A DNA stretch of 7,817 nucleotides from Thiomicrorhabdus sp. (lineage in GTDB: Bacteria > Pseudomonadota > Gammaproteobacteria > Thiomicrospirales > Thiomicrospiraceae), in the NCBI GenBank assembly GCA_021648185.1, contig JAKITH010000048.1, positions 1 through 7,817 on the forward strand. Direction: 5' to 3'. Every line of letters starts with the position of its first letter. Within the stretch, counting starts at the first letter, position 1. The translations under genes and the position numbers were made by a program. This document shows positions 1 through 5,909 of this stretch, in pieces. The notes beneath the pieces were generated by a model. It did not search any database. It was not told where the DNA came from and worked only from the letters and a program-made list of their open reading frames with translations.

Positions 1-1196
1 CCATTTCATTGATGTTTGTGGTTACGGCAAACGATACCGTATTGGTGTTTTTTGCGGTGGTGGCGTTCTATTTTTACGCTAAGGCTCTGGCCAAACCGAC
101 CTTGTTAAATGCGCTGTTAGCGGGGGTGTTTTTAGGGTTGGCGTTTTTGTCTAAATACTTTGCGGCGTTTATGTTGATCGGATTGTTTTTATACAGCCTG
201 ATTTATATACGTCAGTATGGTTGGAAGCTATTGGCGGTGATGACGGGCGTGATACTGCTGTTTGTGGTAGAAAACCTCTATTTTAATGCCACCCATTGTT
301 GGAACAACATTCTATTTAATTTCTTTTCAAGAACCACGGACAGTGCGTTTGAAATAGGCAATGTTCTCTCTTATTTGGTGATGATTTTGGCGTTGTTATC
401 CCCTTTGGGGGTGTTTTACTGGGTAAAGTCCTTTAAAAACGGCTCAAAAAACAGCTCAAAAATTTCTTCCCCCCCCTTATTAAAACAGGTGTTGTTTGCC
501 ACATTGCCGTTGTTGCTGGTTTTGCTGTTGGTGAGCTTTACCAATCCCGTTGGTTTGCACTGGCCACTGCTCTCTGTGACGTTGCTTTATCTGCTGTATG
601 TCTGTTTATCCGCGACTCAACTGCGCAAACTGGTTCTGTTTAATGGGTACAGTTCGCTGCTTTTAGGCGGGTTATTATTGCTTGCATTAGGCTTTGTCAA
701 TCAACTGGTTCCAGACTCACAAAAACATCATGTGGCGGTCTATACTCAGCCTGAAAAGGTGTGTACGCAACTGCCTAAAGGAATGGTGTTTACGCTGGGG
801 TACAGTTCACAATCGGTGCTGTCGTATCATTGTGAAAACGATGATGTGCATGTGTTTATGAGTACCTCTAAGTACGGTCGTGAAGACGATAAAAAAACCA
901 ATTTTAAAGCGATGGATGGCGATACGTTAACCATTTTTGTACCGCATGAGAAAGAGCTTAAAAAATTAGAGCCATTTTTTGATCGTTTAAACGTTAAGTC
1001 ATTTCAGGTAGATGGGGGCGTGACCTATTATGTGGTAACAGCACAAGGGTTTGATTACGATACCTATCGCGAAAAGATATTAACCGTGGTGAACGAACAA
1101 TTTTATACTCCCCCCGAGTGGTTTCCTAAGGTGGCTGAGTGGTTAGGTGTTGAGGGTTGTGGCTTTAAAGCACAATATGGCTTTCAGGAGGAATAG
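1..1196 (+). CDS. GT39/ArnT-like membrane glycosyltransferase, 5' end missing
   Basis: Probable polyprenyl-phosphate-sugar-dependent glycosyltransferase of the dolichyl-phosphate-mannose mannosyltransferase (GT39, PMT_2/ArnT-like) group, acting in the inner membrane with its active site on the periplasmic face. The frame is open to base 1, so the true start and the first transmembrane segments, including the acidic catalytic loop, lie outside the window. Visible family traits, counted from the TTG at base 9: a TANDTVLVFF segment (about residues 6-15, the place of the family TPDTPL motif), a GLAFLSKYFA helix (43-52), an NATHCW loop (93-98) and HWP (184-186). Several hydrophobic helices follow up to about residue 230, then a soluble, probably periplasmic, tail of about 165 residues. 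Residues 143-154 form a triplicated Lys-x-x-Ser loop followed by SSPPL. The sugar and acceptor cannot be told from sequence. It converges with the c-di-GMP gene, leaving a gap of only 17 bases and no clear terminator hairpin. Confidence 0.75.
   Translation, partial: ISLMFVVTANDTVLVFFAVVAFYFYAKALAKPTLLNALLAGVFLGLAFLSKYFAAFMLIGLFLYSLIYIRQYGWKLLAVMTGVILLFVVENLYFNATHCWNNILFNFFSRTTDSAFEIGNVLSYLVMILALLSPLGVFYWVKSFKNGSKNSSKISSPPLLKQVLFATLPLLLVLLLVSFTNPVGLHWPLLSVTLLYLLYVCLSATQLRKLVLFNGYSSLLLGGLLLLALGFVNQLVPDSQKHHVAVYTQPEKVCTQLPKGMVFTLGYSSQSVLSYHCENDDVHVFMSTSKYGREDDKKTNFKAMDGDTLTIFVPHEKELKKLEPFFDRLNVKSFQVDGGVTYYVVTAQGFDYDTYREKILTVVNEQFYTPPEWFPKVAEWLGVEGCGFKAQYGFQEE
435..470 (+). repeat. 12-bp in-frame tandem repeat, three imperfect copies
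   Basis: Three consecutive 12-base units at 435-446, 447-458 and 459-470 encode KNGS, KNSS and KISS. The first two differ by little; the third has diverged. They lie in a loop between two membrane segments of the glycosyltransferase and run directly into the C8 tract at 469-476. A unit of 12 bases preserves the frame, so copy number could vary without destroying the protein. Confidence 0.7.
464..479 (+). repeat. C8 motif copy 1 (16-mer TTCTTCCCCCCCCTTA)
   Basis: A 16-base string identical to the one at 6311-6326. It sits inside the glycosyltransferase frame as TCT TCC CCC CCC TTA, encoding Ser-Ser-Pro-Pro-Leu in a loop between membrane helices. It contains eight consecutive C residues (469-476). 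Confidence 0.85.
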
Positions 1197-1208
1197 GGGG
1201 GGGAAGAA
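1196..1208 (-). repeat. C8 motif copy 3 (13-base core, intergenic)
   Basis: Read on the minus strand this is TTCTTC followed by seven more C, the same 13-base core as the copies at 464-479 and 6311-6326, but followed by TAT instead of TTA. It fills most of the 17-base gap between the convergent glycosyltransferase and c-di-GMP genes. Its first G is the last base of the glycosyltransferase stop codon. Confidence 0.8.
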
Positions 1209-1213
1209 AAAAA

Positions 1214-3199
1214 TTAACTCTTTTCAGAAGGCGTTTTATCTGGGTTCATAAATTCTTGAATGGGCTTAGGTTTGCTGTAGTGGTAGCCTTGGTGATGGTG
1301 CACGCCAATCTCATTTAACTTATCAATAATTGCCTGACTCTCAACGTACTCCGCGACGGTTTCTAAGTTCATTAAGTTGGCAATATTCTGCATGGATTTA
1401 ACCATCTCAAACTTAATGGGGTCTTCGACAATATCCTTAATAAAGCTGCCATCAATTTTGAGTGTATTCAGCGGTAACGCGTATAAATATTCAAATGAGG
1501 CCATGCCGGTGCCAAAATCATCCAATGAAAAGAGACAGCCTTTTTGAGACAGTGTATCAATAAAGACTTTAGCCTCTTTTAAGTTGGATACCGCAGTGGT
1601 TTCAGTAATCTCAAAACAAAACTTATGGAAGGGTAGTTTTGAGGTTTCAATAATGCTAATAATGCGTTCAGCGGCATAGGGTATGGTAAGCGTGGTGCCA
1701 GAGAGGTTGATGGAGATGTGGTTGACTTGATTTAAAAACTCTGGCGTTTCGCTTAAGTGGGAGACGACTTCTTGTACCATATAGAAATCCACTTCAGGCA
1801 TCATTTGAAACCGCTCTAAGGTGGGAATAAAGGCAAAGGGAGCGATGATATTGCCTTTCTCATGCAGTCGAATTAAGGATTCATAAGAGGGTTTGTTCTC
1901 TAGTATGGTTTGGCTGTTTACAATCGGTTGCAGATAGACCAAAAGCTGGCGATTGCTGATCGCGTTTCGAATGCGTTGTACCCAGTTGATTAACGCTTTT
2001 TCAATTTGCAGTTCAGGGCTATCCAGCCAAAAAATAGAGAGCGTATTACCTCCTTTGTGTTTGGCATGATAGCAGGCGGTATCGGCAGCTGAAAACAAGG
2101 GGTGAATGCTATCGCTGGGTGTTGTAAATAAAATGGCACCAATGCTAACGCCAACAGAGAGTTGCTGGCCTTGGTGGTCGAGCCTAAAGTCTTGAATTAA
2201 GCATTGCAGTTGTTGTAGCGTATTGGTAAGGATTTCTTTATTTGTATTTCGAATGATGAGGACAAATTCATCACCGCCAATTCGAGCCACTTGAGTGTGG
2301 GGCAGGGAGTGAATAAATTGTTCAATGTGCGCCGCAAGCTTAATCAAAAGTTGATCGCCGACTGGGTGACCAAAGCTGTCATTAATGATTTTGAATTTGT
2401 CCAAGTCAAAATAGCATAACGCGTGCGTCTCTTCGCCGCTGTCTTCGGCGATTAATGTTTTTAAAGAGGTGGTAATGTAAAGGCGGTTATACAATCCGGT
2501 TAGGGTGTCGTGATTGGCCTGAAACAACAGAAGTTGCTCTTGAGTGGCTTGTTTTTTAAGCAGTTGTTCGGTATTTTCAACCAGTTGATTAAAGTTTAGG
2601 TAGGCTTTGCCAATTTCATCGGCGTGTTTTTCGGGCAGCCGAATGCTGTAATCTTGTTGATTGGAGGTGTGTTCTAAAGCACTATTGAGCTGAGAGATGC
2701 GTTTACTGAAAAAACGATCTAGGTAGAACGCAAATAGCAGAGTAAGCACCAATCCGACGGCAAAAATTTGCATTAAAAATAGAGTTAAACTCTCTGCGGC
2801 TTCATCGTAACGCTCTTTGGTAAAAAAGAGTTCAATATGTCCTAAGGTAGCGCCTGAAAAAGAGAGTGGGAGCTGTTTTTTAATGAGAGAGTTGTGATGG
2901 AGGTAGCTTGGGTTTTGAATGGTTAAGATTTTTTTGCCTTGGTTATTATAAATATTGGTTTTAGACAGGCTTTTGATGGTGCTGAGTTTACTTGAGATAT
3001 CGGTGGCATAATCCGGTGTGTTGAGCATAATCAGTTGAATGGCATCTTTTGCAATTAAGGTACTGATCGCTTCGGCTTGAATGTCGATGTTATTTGAGAT
3101 GATCTCTTTTTGTTTTTCACTTAAAAAATAGGCCAAGCTGCCATTGGTTAAGACCAGAATGGCAATTAATAGCAAATTGAGCTTAACTCTTAAGATCAT
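1214..3199 (-). CDS. Membrane GGDEF-EAL cyclic-di-GMP turnover protein with periplasmic sensor region
   Basis: A 661-residue bifunctional-type cyclic-di-GMP protein. In order: transmembrane segment at about 7-25; a periplasmic region of about 115 residues that I cannot assign to a named sensor fold; second transmembrane segment at about 140-160; HAMP-like linker about 162-215; GGDEF domain about 225-390 with an intact GGDEF motif at 308-312; EAL domain about 403-648. There is no RxxD inhibitory site in the usual place before GGDEF (LPHT stands there). EAL signature residues look intact: ESL at 440-442, the NLS Asn (498), FEITET (529-534), LDDFGTG (559-565), LKID (570-573), AEYVE (616-620), QGY (637-639). 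Diguanylate cyclase and phosphodiesterase activity are thus both possible; the net direction cannot be predicted. The start codon overlaps the stop of the upstream sulfurtransferase by four bases, implying co-transcription and translational coupling. Confidence 0.93.
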   Translation of the reverse strand: MILRVKLNLLLIAILVLTNGSLAYFLSEKQKEIISNNIDIQAEAISTLIAKDAIQLIMLNTPDYATDISSKLSTIKSLSKTNIYNNQGKKILTIQNPSYLHHNSLIKKQLPLSFSGATLGHIELFFTKERYDEAAESLTLFLMQIFAVGLVLTLLFAFYLDRFFSKRISQLNSALEHTSNQQDYSIRLPEKHADEIGKAYLNFNQLVENTEQLLKKQATQEQLLLFQANHDTLTGLYNRLYITTSLKTLIAEDSGEETHALCYFDLDKFKIINDSFGHPVGDQLLIKLAAHIEQFIHSLPHTQVARIGGDEFVLIIRNTNKEILTNTLQQLQCLIQDFRLDHQGQQLSVGVSIGAILFTTPSDSIHPLFSAADTACYHAKHKGGNTLSIFWLDSPELQIEKALINWVQRIRNAISNRQLLVYLQPIVNSQTILENKPSYESLIRLHEKGNIIAPFAFIPTLERFQMMPEVDFYMVQEVVSHLSETPEFLNQVNHISINLSGTTLTIPYAAERIISIIETSKLPFHKFCFEITETTAVSNLKEAKVFIDTLSQKGCLFSLDDFGTGMASFEYLYALPLNTLKIDGSFIKDIVEDPIKFEMVKSMQNIANLMNLETVAEYVESQAIIDKLNEIGVHHHQGYHYSKPKPIQEFMNPDKTPSEKS

Positions 3200-4194
3200 T
3201 CAATACGCTCTATGTGATCTTTGATGGGGGTGCTAAGTGCGATAGGGAGGGTTTTATCGGCACTCCATTCGACCCAAGAACCATCATAGATGGCCACGTT
3301 TCGGTTCATTTGACGAAATGAAAAGTAGAGTGCCGTCGCTTCAGATCCTGCGTTGCAATAGAGAATAATATTGGTTTTATTGGGAAGCTTTTCTAAGAGT
3401 TTTTGAAATTGTTTTGTGTCAATAAACGTTGAAATTTGGGTGTTTTCTCCAGGATATTGAGAGGTGGTTAACAGGGTTGAAAAGTCCAAGTTTACGGAGT
3501 TAGGAATGTGACCAGACCGTTTGCCACGAGTGCTTAACCCATTAAATTCGGATTGTGGTCGAGCATCAATAATCAGGGTGTCTTGGGACTGAGTTGCGAT
3601 TAAGGTTTTCACTTTTGAAGCAAGGCGGTCGGGGTCTATTTCAATCGTATAGTGCGAAGGAGGGCGTTGATTGTGTGTTGTTTCTATGGGCAGGGCTTGC
3701 CACTCCCACGCAGGAAATCCTCCGTCTAAGATACTGTTGCTAGGGTGCCCATAAAATTCAAATGTCCAGAGCGCACGCGTCGCATCAAGAGGATTGTTGC
3801 CCGCATAAAAAACCACCTGATCACTTTTTTTAAGTCCTAGGGCTTCGACTCTTTTTTGAAACGTTAAAGGGCTAATAATACGTTGGATAATGTGATCAAC
3901 GGTGTGGTGGAGTTGTGTGATAGGGAGATTAATGGCCGTTGGAATATGCCCAGCTAAATAGGCCTCTGGCGATCGGGTGTCAATAATAACCAGGTTGTTG
4001 GGACGACTAAGCAGTTTTTGATGCAGTTCATTAGGTTGAAATAGCAGGGGAAGAGGGGTGGATGACGCTTGCCCTAATAAAGAGAGGCTAAATAGGCAGG
4101 TCGTCAAGAGTAACCCTAAAAAATAACGGGGAATTTTTAAGAGAAAGAGGGGCGAGTAAGTAGGATGAACGAATAGCTCTATCATACGATTCAT
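3196..4194 (-). CDS. Exported tandem-rhodanese sulfurtransferase
   Basis: A 332-residue protein with two rhodanese domains, of the thiosulfate/3-mercaptopyruvate sulfurtransferase type. A hydrophobic stretch at about 23-42, ending in a possible signal-peptidase site after GQA (41-43), points to export to the periplasm or an uncleaved anchor. The N-terminal domain (about 54-168; IIDTRSPEAYLAGHIPTA) lacks an active cysteine, as is normal for the structural half. The C-terminal domain (about 188-317) has IIDARPQSEFNG, SGHIPNSVNL, the catalytic Cys280 in a CNAGSE loop and the GSWVEW signature (305-310). The loop differs from the CRKGVT and CGSGVT loops of classical enzymes, so donor and acceptor are uncertain. 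The start is backed by a GGGGG tract six bases upstream of the ATG; Met4 is a less well spaced alternative. It is the first gene of a two-gene unit with the c-di-GMP protein. Confidence 0.9.
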   Translation of the reverse strand: MNRMIELFVHPTYSPLFLLKIPRYFLGLLLTTCLFSLSLLGQASSTPLPLLFQPNELHQKLLSRPNNLVIIDTRSPEAYLAGHIPTAINLPITQLHHTVDHIIQRIISPLTFQKRVEALGLKKSDQVVFYAGNNPLDATRALWTFEFYGHPSNSILDGGFPAWEWQALPIETTHNQRPPSHYTIEIDPDRLASKVKTLIATQSQDTLIIDARPQSEFNGLSTRGKRSGHIPNSVNLDFSTLLTTSQYPGENTQISTFIDTKQFQKLLEKLPNKTNIILYCNAGSEATALYFSFRQMNRNVAIYDGSWVEWSADKTLPIALSTPIKDHIERIE

Positions 4195-4234
4195 AATGCT
4201 CCCCCTTTTTTAATATATTTATATGAGTGGTTTA

Positions 4235-4262
4235 AATATAGCACAAATTAAATAATTGTCTT
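4235..4262 (-). promoter_or_regulatory. Candidate promoter of the sulfurtransferase/c-di-GMP operon
   Basis: In the 86-base gap after epmB the minus strand shows TGC-TATATT, an extended -10 (hexamer at 4235-4240, TG motif at 4242-4243), with a poor -35 candidate AAGACA at 4257-4262, 16 bases away. The surrounding DNA is very AT-rich. It would start transcription about 30-35 bases before the sulfurtransferase ATG. No terminator hairpin is visible after epmB, so read-through from epmB is also possible. Confidence 0.5.
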
Positions 4263-4280
4263 GCAAAATGGCGTTTGGTT

Positions 4281-5234
4281 TTAATTTAAAGGTGTTTTAT
4301 AGGGCGTTTTTTGTATGTCTTTTACGAGTTGAGGGAGTAAGTAGCCCGGGAGTCGTTCGCGTAATTGAGTATGTAACTGAATGGCGATTTTATGGCTGAC
4401 TTCAAAGTGCTGTGCGCCTTGCACGCGGTCAAGTTGGTTTAAGTAGTAAGGCAGTACGCCTTGGTTAAAAAGTGCATGGCTTAGTGTGTCTAATACATCG
4501 ATTTGATCGTTCACGCCTTTCAATAGAACGCTTTGGTTCAGTAAATGGAATCCGGCGGCTTTATAGCGTGTAAATAACTGGGCAGTTTTGTCACTTAGCT
4601 CATTAGCATGATTACAGTGAACCACCAGTACTTTGTTTAAACGGGTCTGCTTTGCCCAGTCAATTAACTCAGTGATAGGCGCTTTGCTGGGCGCGACCAC
4701 TGGAGTCCGACTGTGAATTCTAAGGGTTTGAATGTGTGAGATGGCTTCAATTTTTTTAATGAGTTGAACCAGACTTTTCTCAGAGAGGCTCATCGGATCG
4801 CCACCGCTTAAAATGACTTCGTGAATGCTGTTATCTTGTTGAATGTATTCAAGTGCGGTTTGCCAGTGTCGGGTATTCACCTGTGACTCATAAGGAAAGT
4901 GACGACGAAAGCAGTAACGGCAGTGAATATCGCACTTTGGGCTGGCGATGAGTAGTACACGACCGTGGTACTTGTGGATTAAACTGGGGGTGGGGTTGAA
5001 CGCTAGGTCACTAACGGGGTCTTGATTAAACCCCTCTGCGACTTGGAGTTCTATTTGTAAGGGTAAAATTTGCTTTAATAATGGGTCATTGGGTTGGTTG
5101 GGTTGAATTTGGGCTAGAAAGTCCTTGGGTACTTTGAGCGGAAAGGGCGAGCTTGGATCCATTTTTAGAGATTGAATTTGGGCTTTGCTGAATTTAAGCG
5201 TGTTGCATAATTTTTGGATGGTTGTATGGTTCAT
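4281..5234 (-). CDS. epmB: EF-P beta-lysylation enzyme EpmB, lysine 2,3-aminomutase-like radical SAM protein
   Basis: EpmB (YjeK) isomerises (S)-alpha-lysine to (R)-beta-lysine, the group EpmA attaches to EF-P. The radical-SAM cluster motif CDIHCRYCFRRHFPY gives Cys101, Cys105 and Cys108; GGDP follows at 144-147; the family strings LRIHSR, LLNQSVLLKGVND and GVLPYYLNQLD are present. The terminal PGYLLP...YKTPLN segment keeps Lys313, the position of the PLP-binding lysine, four residues before the end. At 317 residues it is shorter than the roughly 340 of the E. coli enzyme, at both ends. The ATG at 5234 has no purine-rich Shine-Dalgarno upstream (CCCCCTTAAAAAT instead). The frame is open for 18 codons further up but offers no ATG, GTG or TTG, so this start is the best available. 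It is divergent from efp, as in E. coli. Confidence 0.95.
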   Translation of the reverse strand: MNHTTIQKLCNTLKFSKAQIQSLKMDPSSPFPLKVPKDFLAQIQPNQPNDPLLKQILPLQIELQVAEGFNQDPVSDLAFNPTPSLIHKYHGRVLLIASPKCDIHCRYCFRRHFPYESQVNTRHWQTALEYIQQDNSIHEVILSGGDPMSLSEKSLVQLIKKIEAISHIQTLRIHSRTPVVAPSKAPITELIDWAKQTRLNKVLVVHCNHANELSDKTAQLFTRYKAAGFHLLNQSVLLKGVNDQIDVLDTLSHALFNQGVLPYYLNQLDRVQGAQHFEVSHKIAIQLHTQLRERLPGYLLPQLVKDIQKTPYKTPLN

Positions 5235-5272
5235 ATTTTTAAGGGGGCTTGAGGTTATTTGGCTTGCCAGTT

Positions 5273-5300
5273 TTGAGATAAGAGGGTTTTACGTTAGAAT
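5273..5300 (+). promoter_or_regulatory. Probable efp promoter
   Basis: TTGAGA (-35, 5273-5278) and TAGAAT (-10, 5295-5300) are separated by 16 bases and match the sigma-70 consensus at five of six positions each. Transcription would begin near 5307, giving a leader of about 30 bases that contains an AGG (5327-5329) as a weak ribosome binding site. Confidence 0.7.
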
Positions 5301-5315
5301 ACGCCCATTATTCTA
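5295..5315. repeat. Inverted repeat TAGAAT-N9-ATTCTA between epmB and efp
   Basis: A perfect 6-base inverted repeat with a 9-base spacer. The left arm is the probable efp -10 hexamer. The right arm read on the minus strand is the same hexamer and could serve as the epmB -10, although no convincing -35 stands upstream of it. The symmetry could reflect overlapping divergent promoters, a dimeric repressor site, or both. Confidence 0.55.
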
Positions 5316-5336
5316 TACAAGTATTCAGGTAAAGAT

Positions 5337-5903
5337 ATGGCAACGTACAGTACAAACGAATTTAAAAACGGGTTAAAGTTCTTAATGGATGGTCAACCGT
5401 GTTCCATTGTAGAGACCACCAGTGTCTCTCCTGGAAAAGGGCAAGCGTTTAACCGCGTTCGATACCGTAACCTGATGACAGGACGCGTATTGGAAAAAAC
5501 CTTTAAATCGGGCGAAAAAGTAGAAGCGGCCGATGTGGTGGATACGGACTTACAATATTTATATGCCGACGGCGATTTTTGGCACTTTATGGATACTGAA
5601 ACATTTGATCAGTACCAAGCCATGGAAGCGGCGGTGGCCGATGTGACCAAATGGTTGATTGAGCAAGACATGTGTACGGTAACACTGTTTAATGGTCAGC
5701 CAATTTCGGTGACACCACCAAAACAAATTACGTTAGAAATTACCGATACCGATCCCGGTTTAAAAGGCGATACTGCTGGAACGGGTGGCAAGCCCGCAAC
5801 CCTTTCAACGGGTGCCGTGGTTCAAGTACCGTTATTTGTGCAAATTGGTGAGAAGGTGATTGTAAATACCGAAAAAGGTGAATACATCTCTCGTGCTAAA
5901 TAG
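5337..5903 (+). CDS. efp: Translation elongation factor P
   Basis: EF-P binds between the ribosomal P and E sites and speeds peptide bond formation at consecutive prolines. The protein has 188 residues, as in E. coli, and aligns throughout: KOW-like N-terminal domain (about 1-65), then two OB-type domains. Lys34 sits in the SPGKGQAF loop (31-38), the lysine-type loop modified by EpmA/EpmB, not the arginine-type loop that is rhamnosylated. The family signature around [18 protein letters not shown] (137-154) is intact. It has its own promoter, is divergent from epmB, and is followed after 6 bases by epmA. A strong hairpin terminator lies just beyond its stop, inside epmA. The hydroxylase gene epmC is not in the window. 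Confidence 0.98.
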   Translation: MATYSTNEFKNGLKFLMDGQPCSIVETTSVSPGKGQAFNRVRYRNLMTGRVLEKTFKSGEKVEAADVVDTDLQYLYADGDFWHFMDTETFDQYQAMEAAVADVTKWLIEQDMCTVTLFNGQPISVTPPKQITLEITDTDPGLKGDTAGTGGKPATLSTGAVVQVPLFVQIGEKVIVNTEKGEYISRAK

Positions 5904-5909
5904 TTTGAG

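Noticed and set aside
1184..1193. AGGAGG ribosome binding site at the glycosyltransferase 3' end
   Set aside because: No start codon or open frame follows on the plus strand; it is codons of the gene's C-terminus.
1197..1225. Bidirectional terminator between the convergent genes
   Set aside because: There is an A7/T7 tract (1207-1213) but no adjoining GC-rich hairpin on either strand; only weak 3-5 bp pairings were found.
5185..5376. 63-codon plus-strand frame running from epmB into efp
   Set aside because: It covers the antisense of the epmB start, the efp promoter and the efp start out of frame; no family resemblance.
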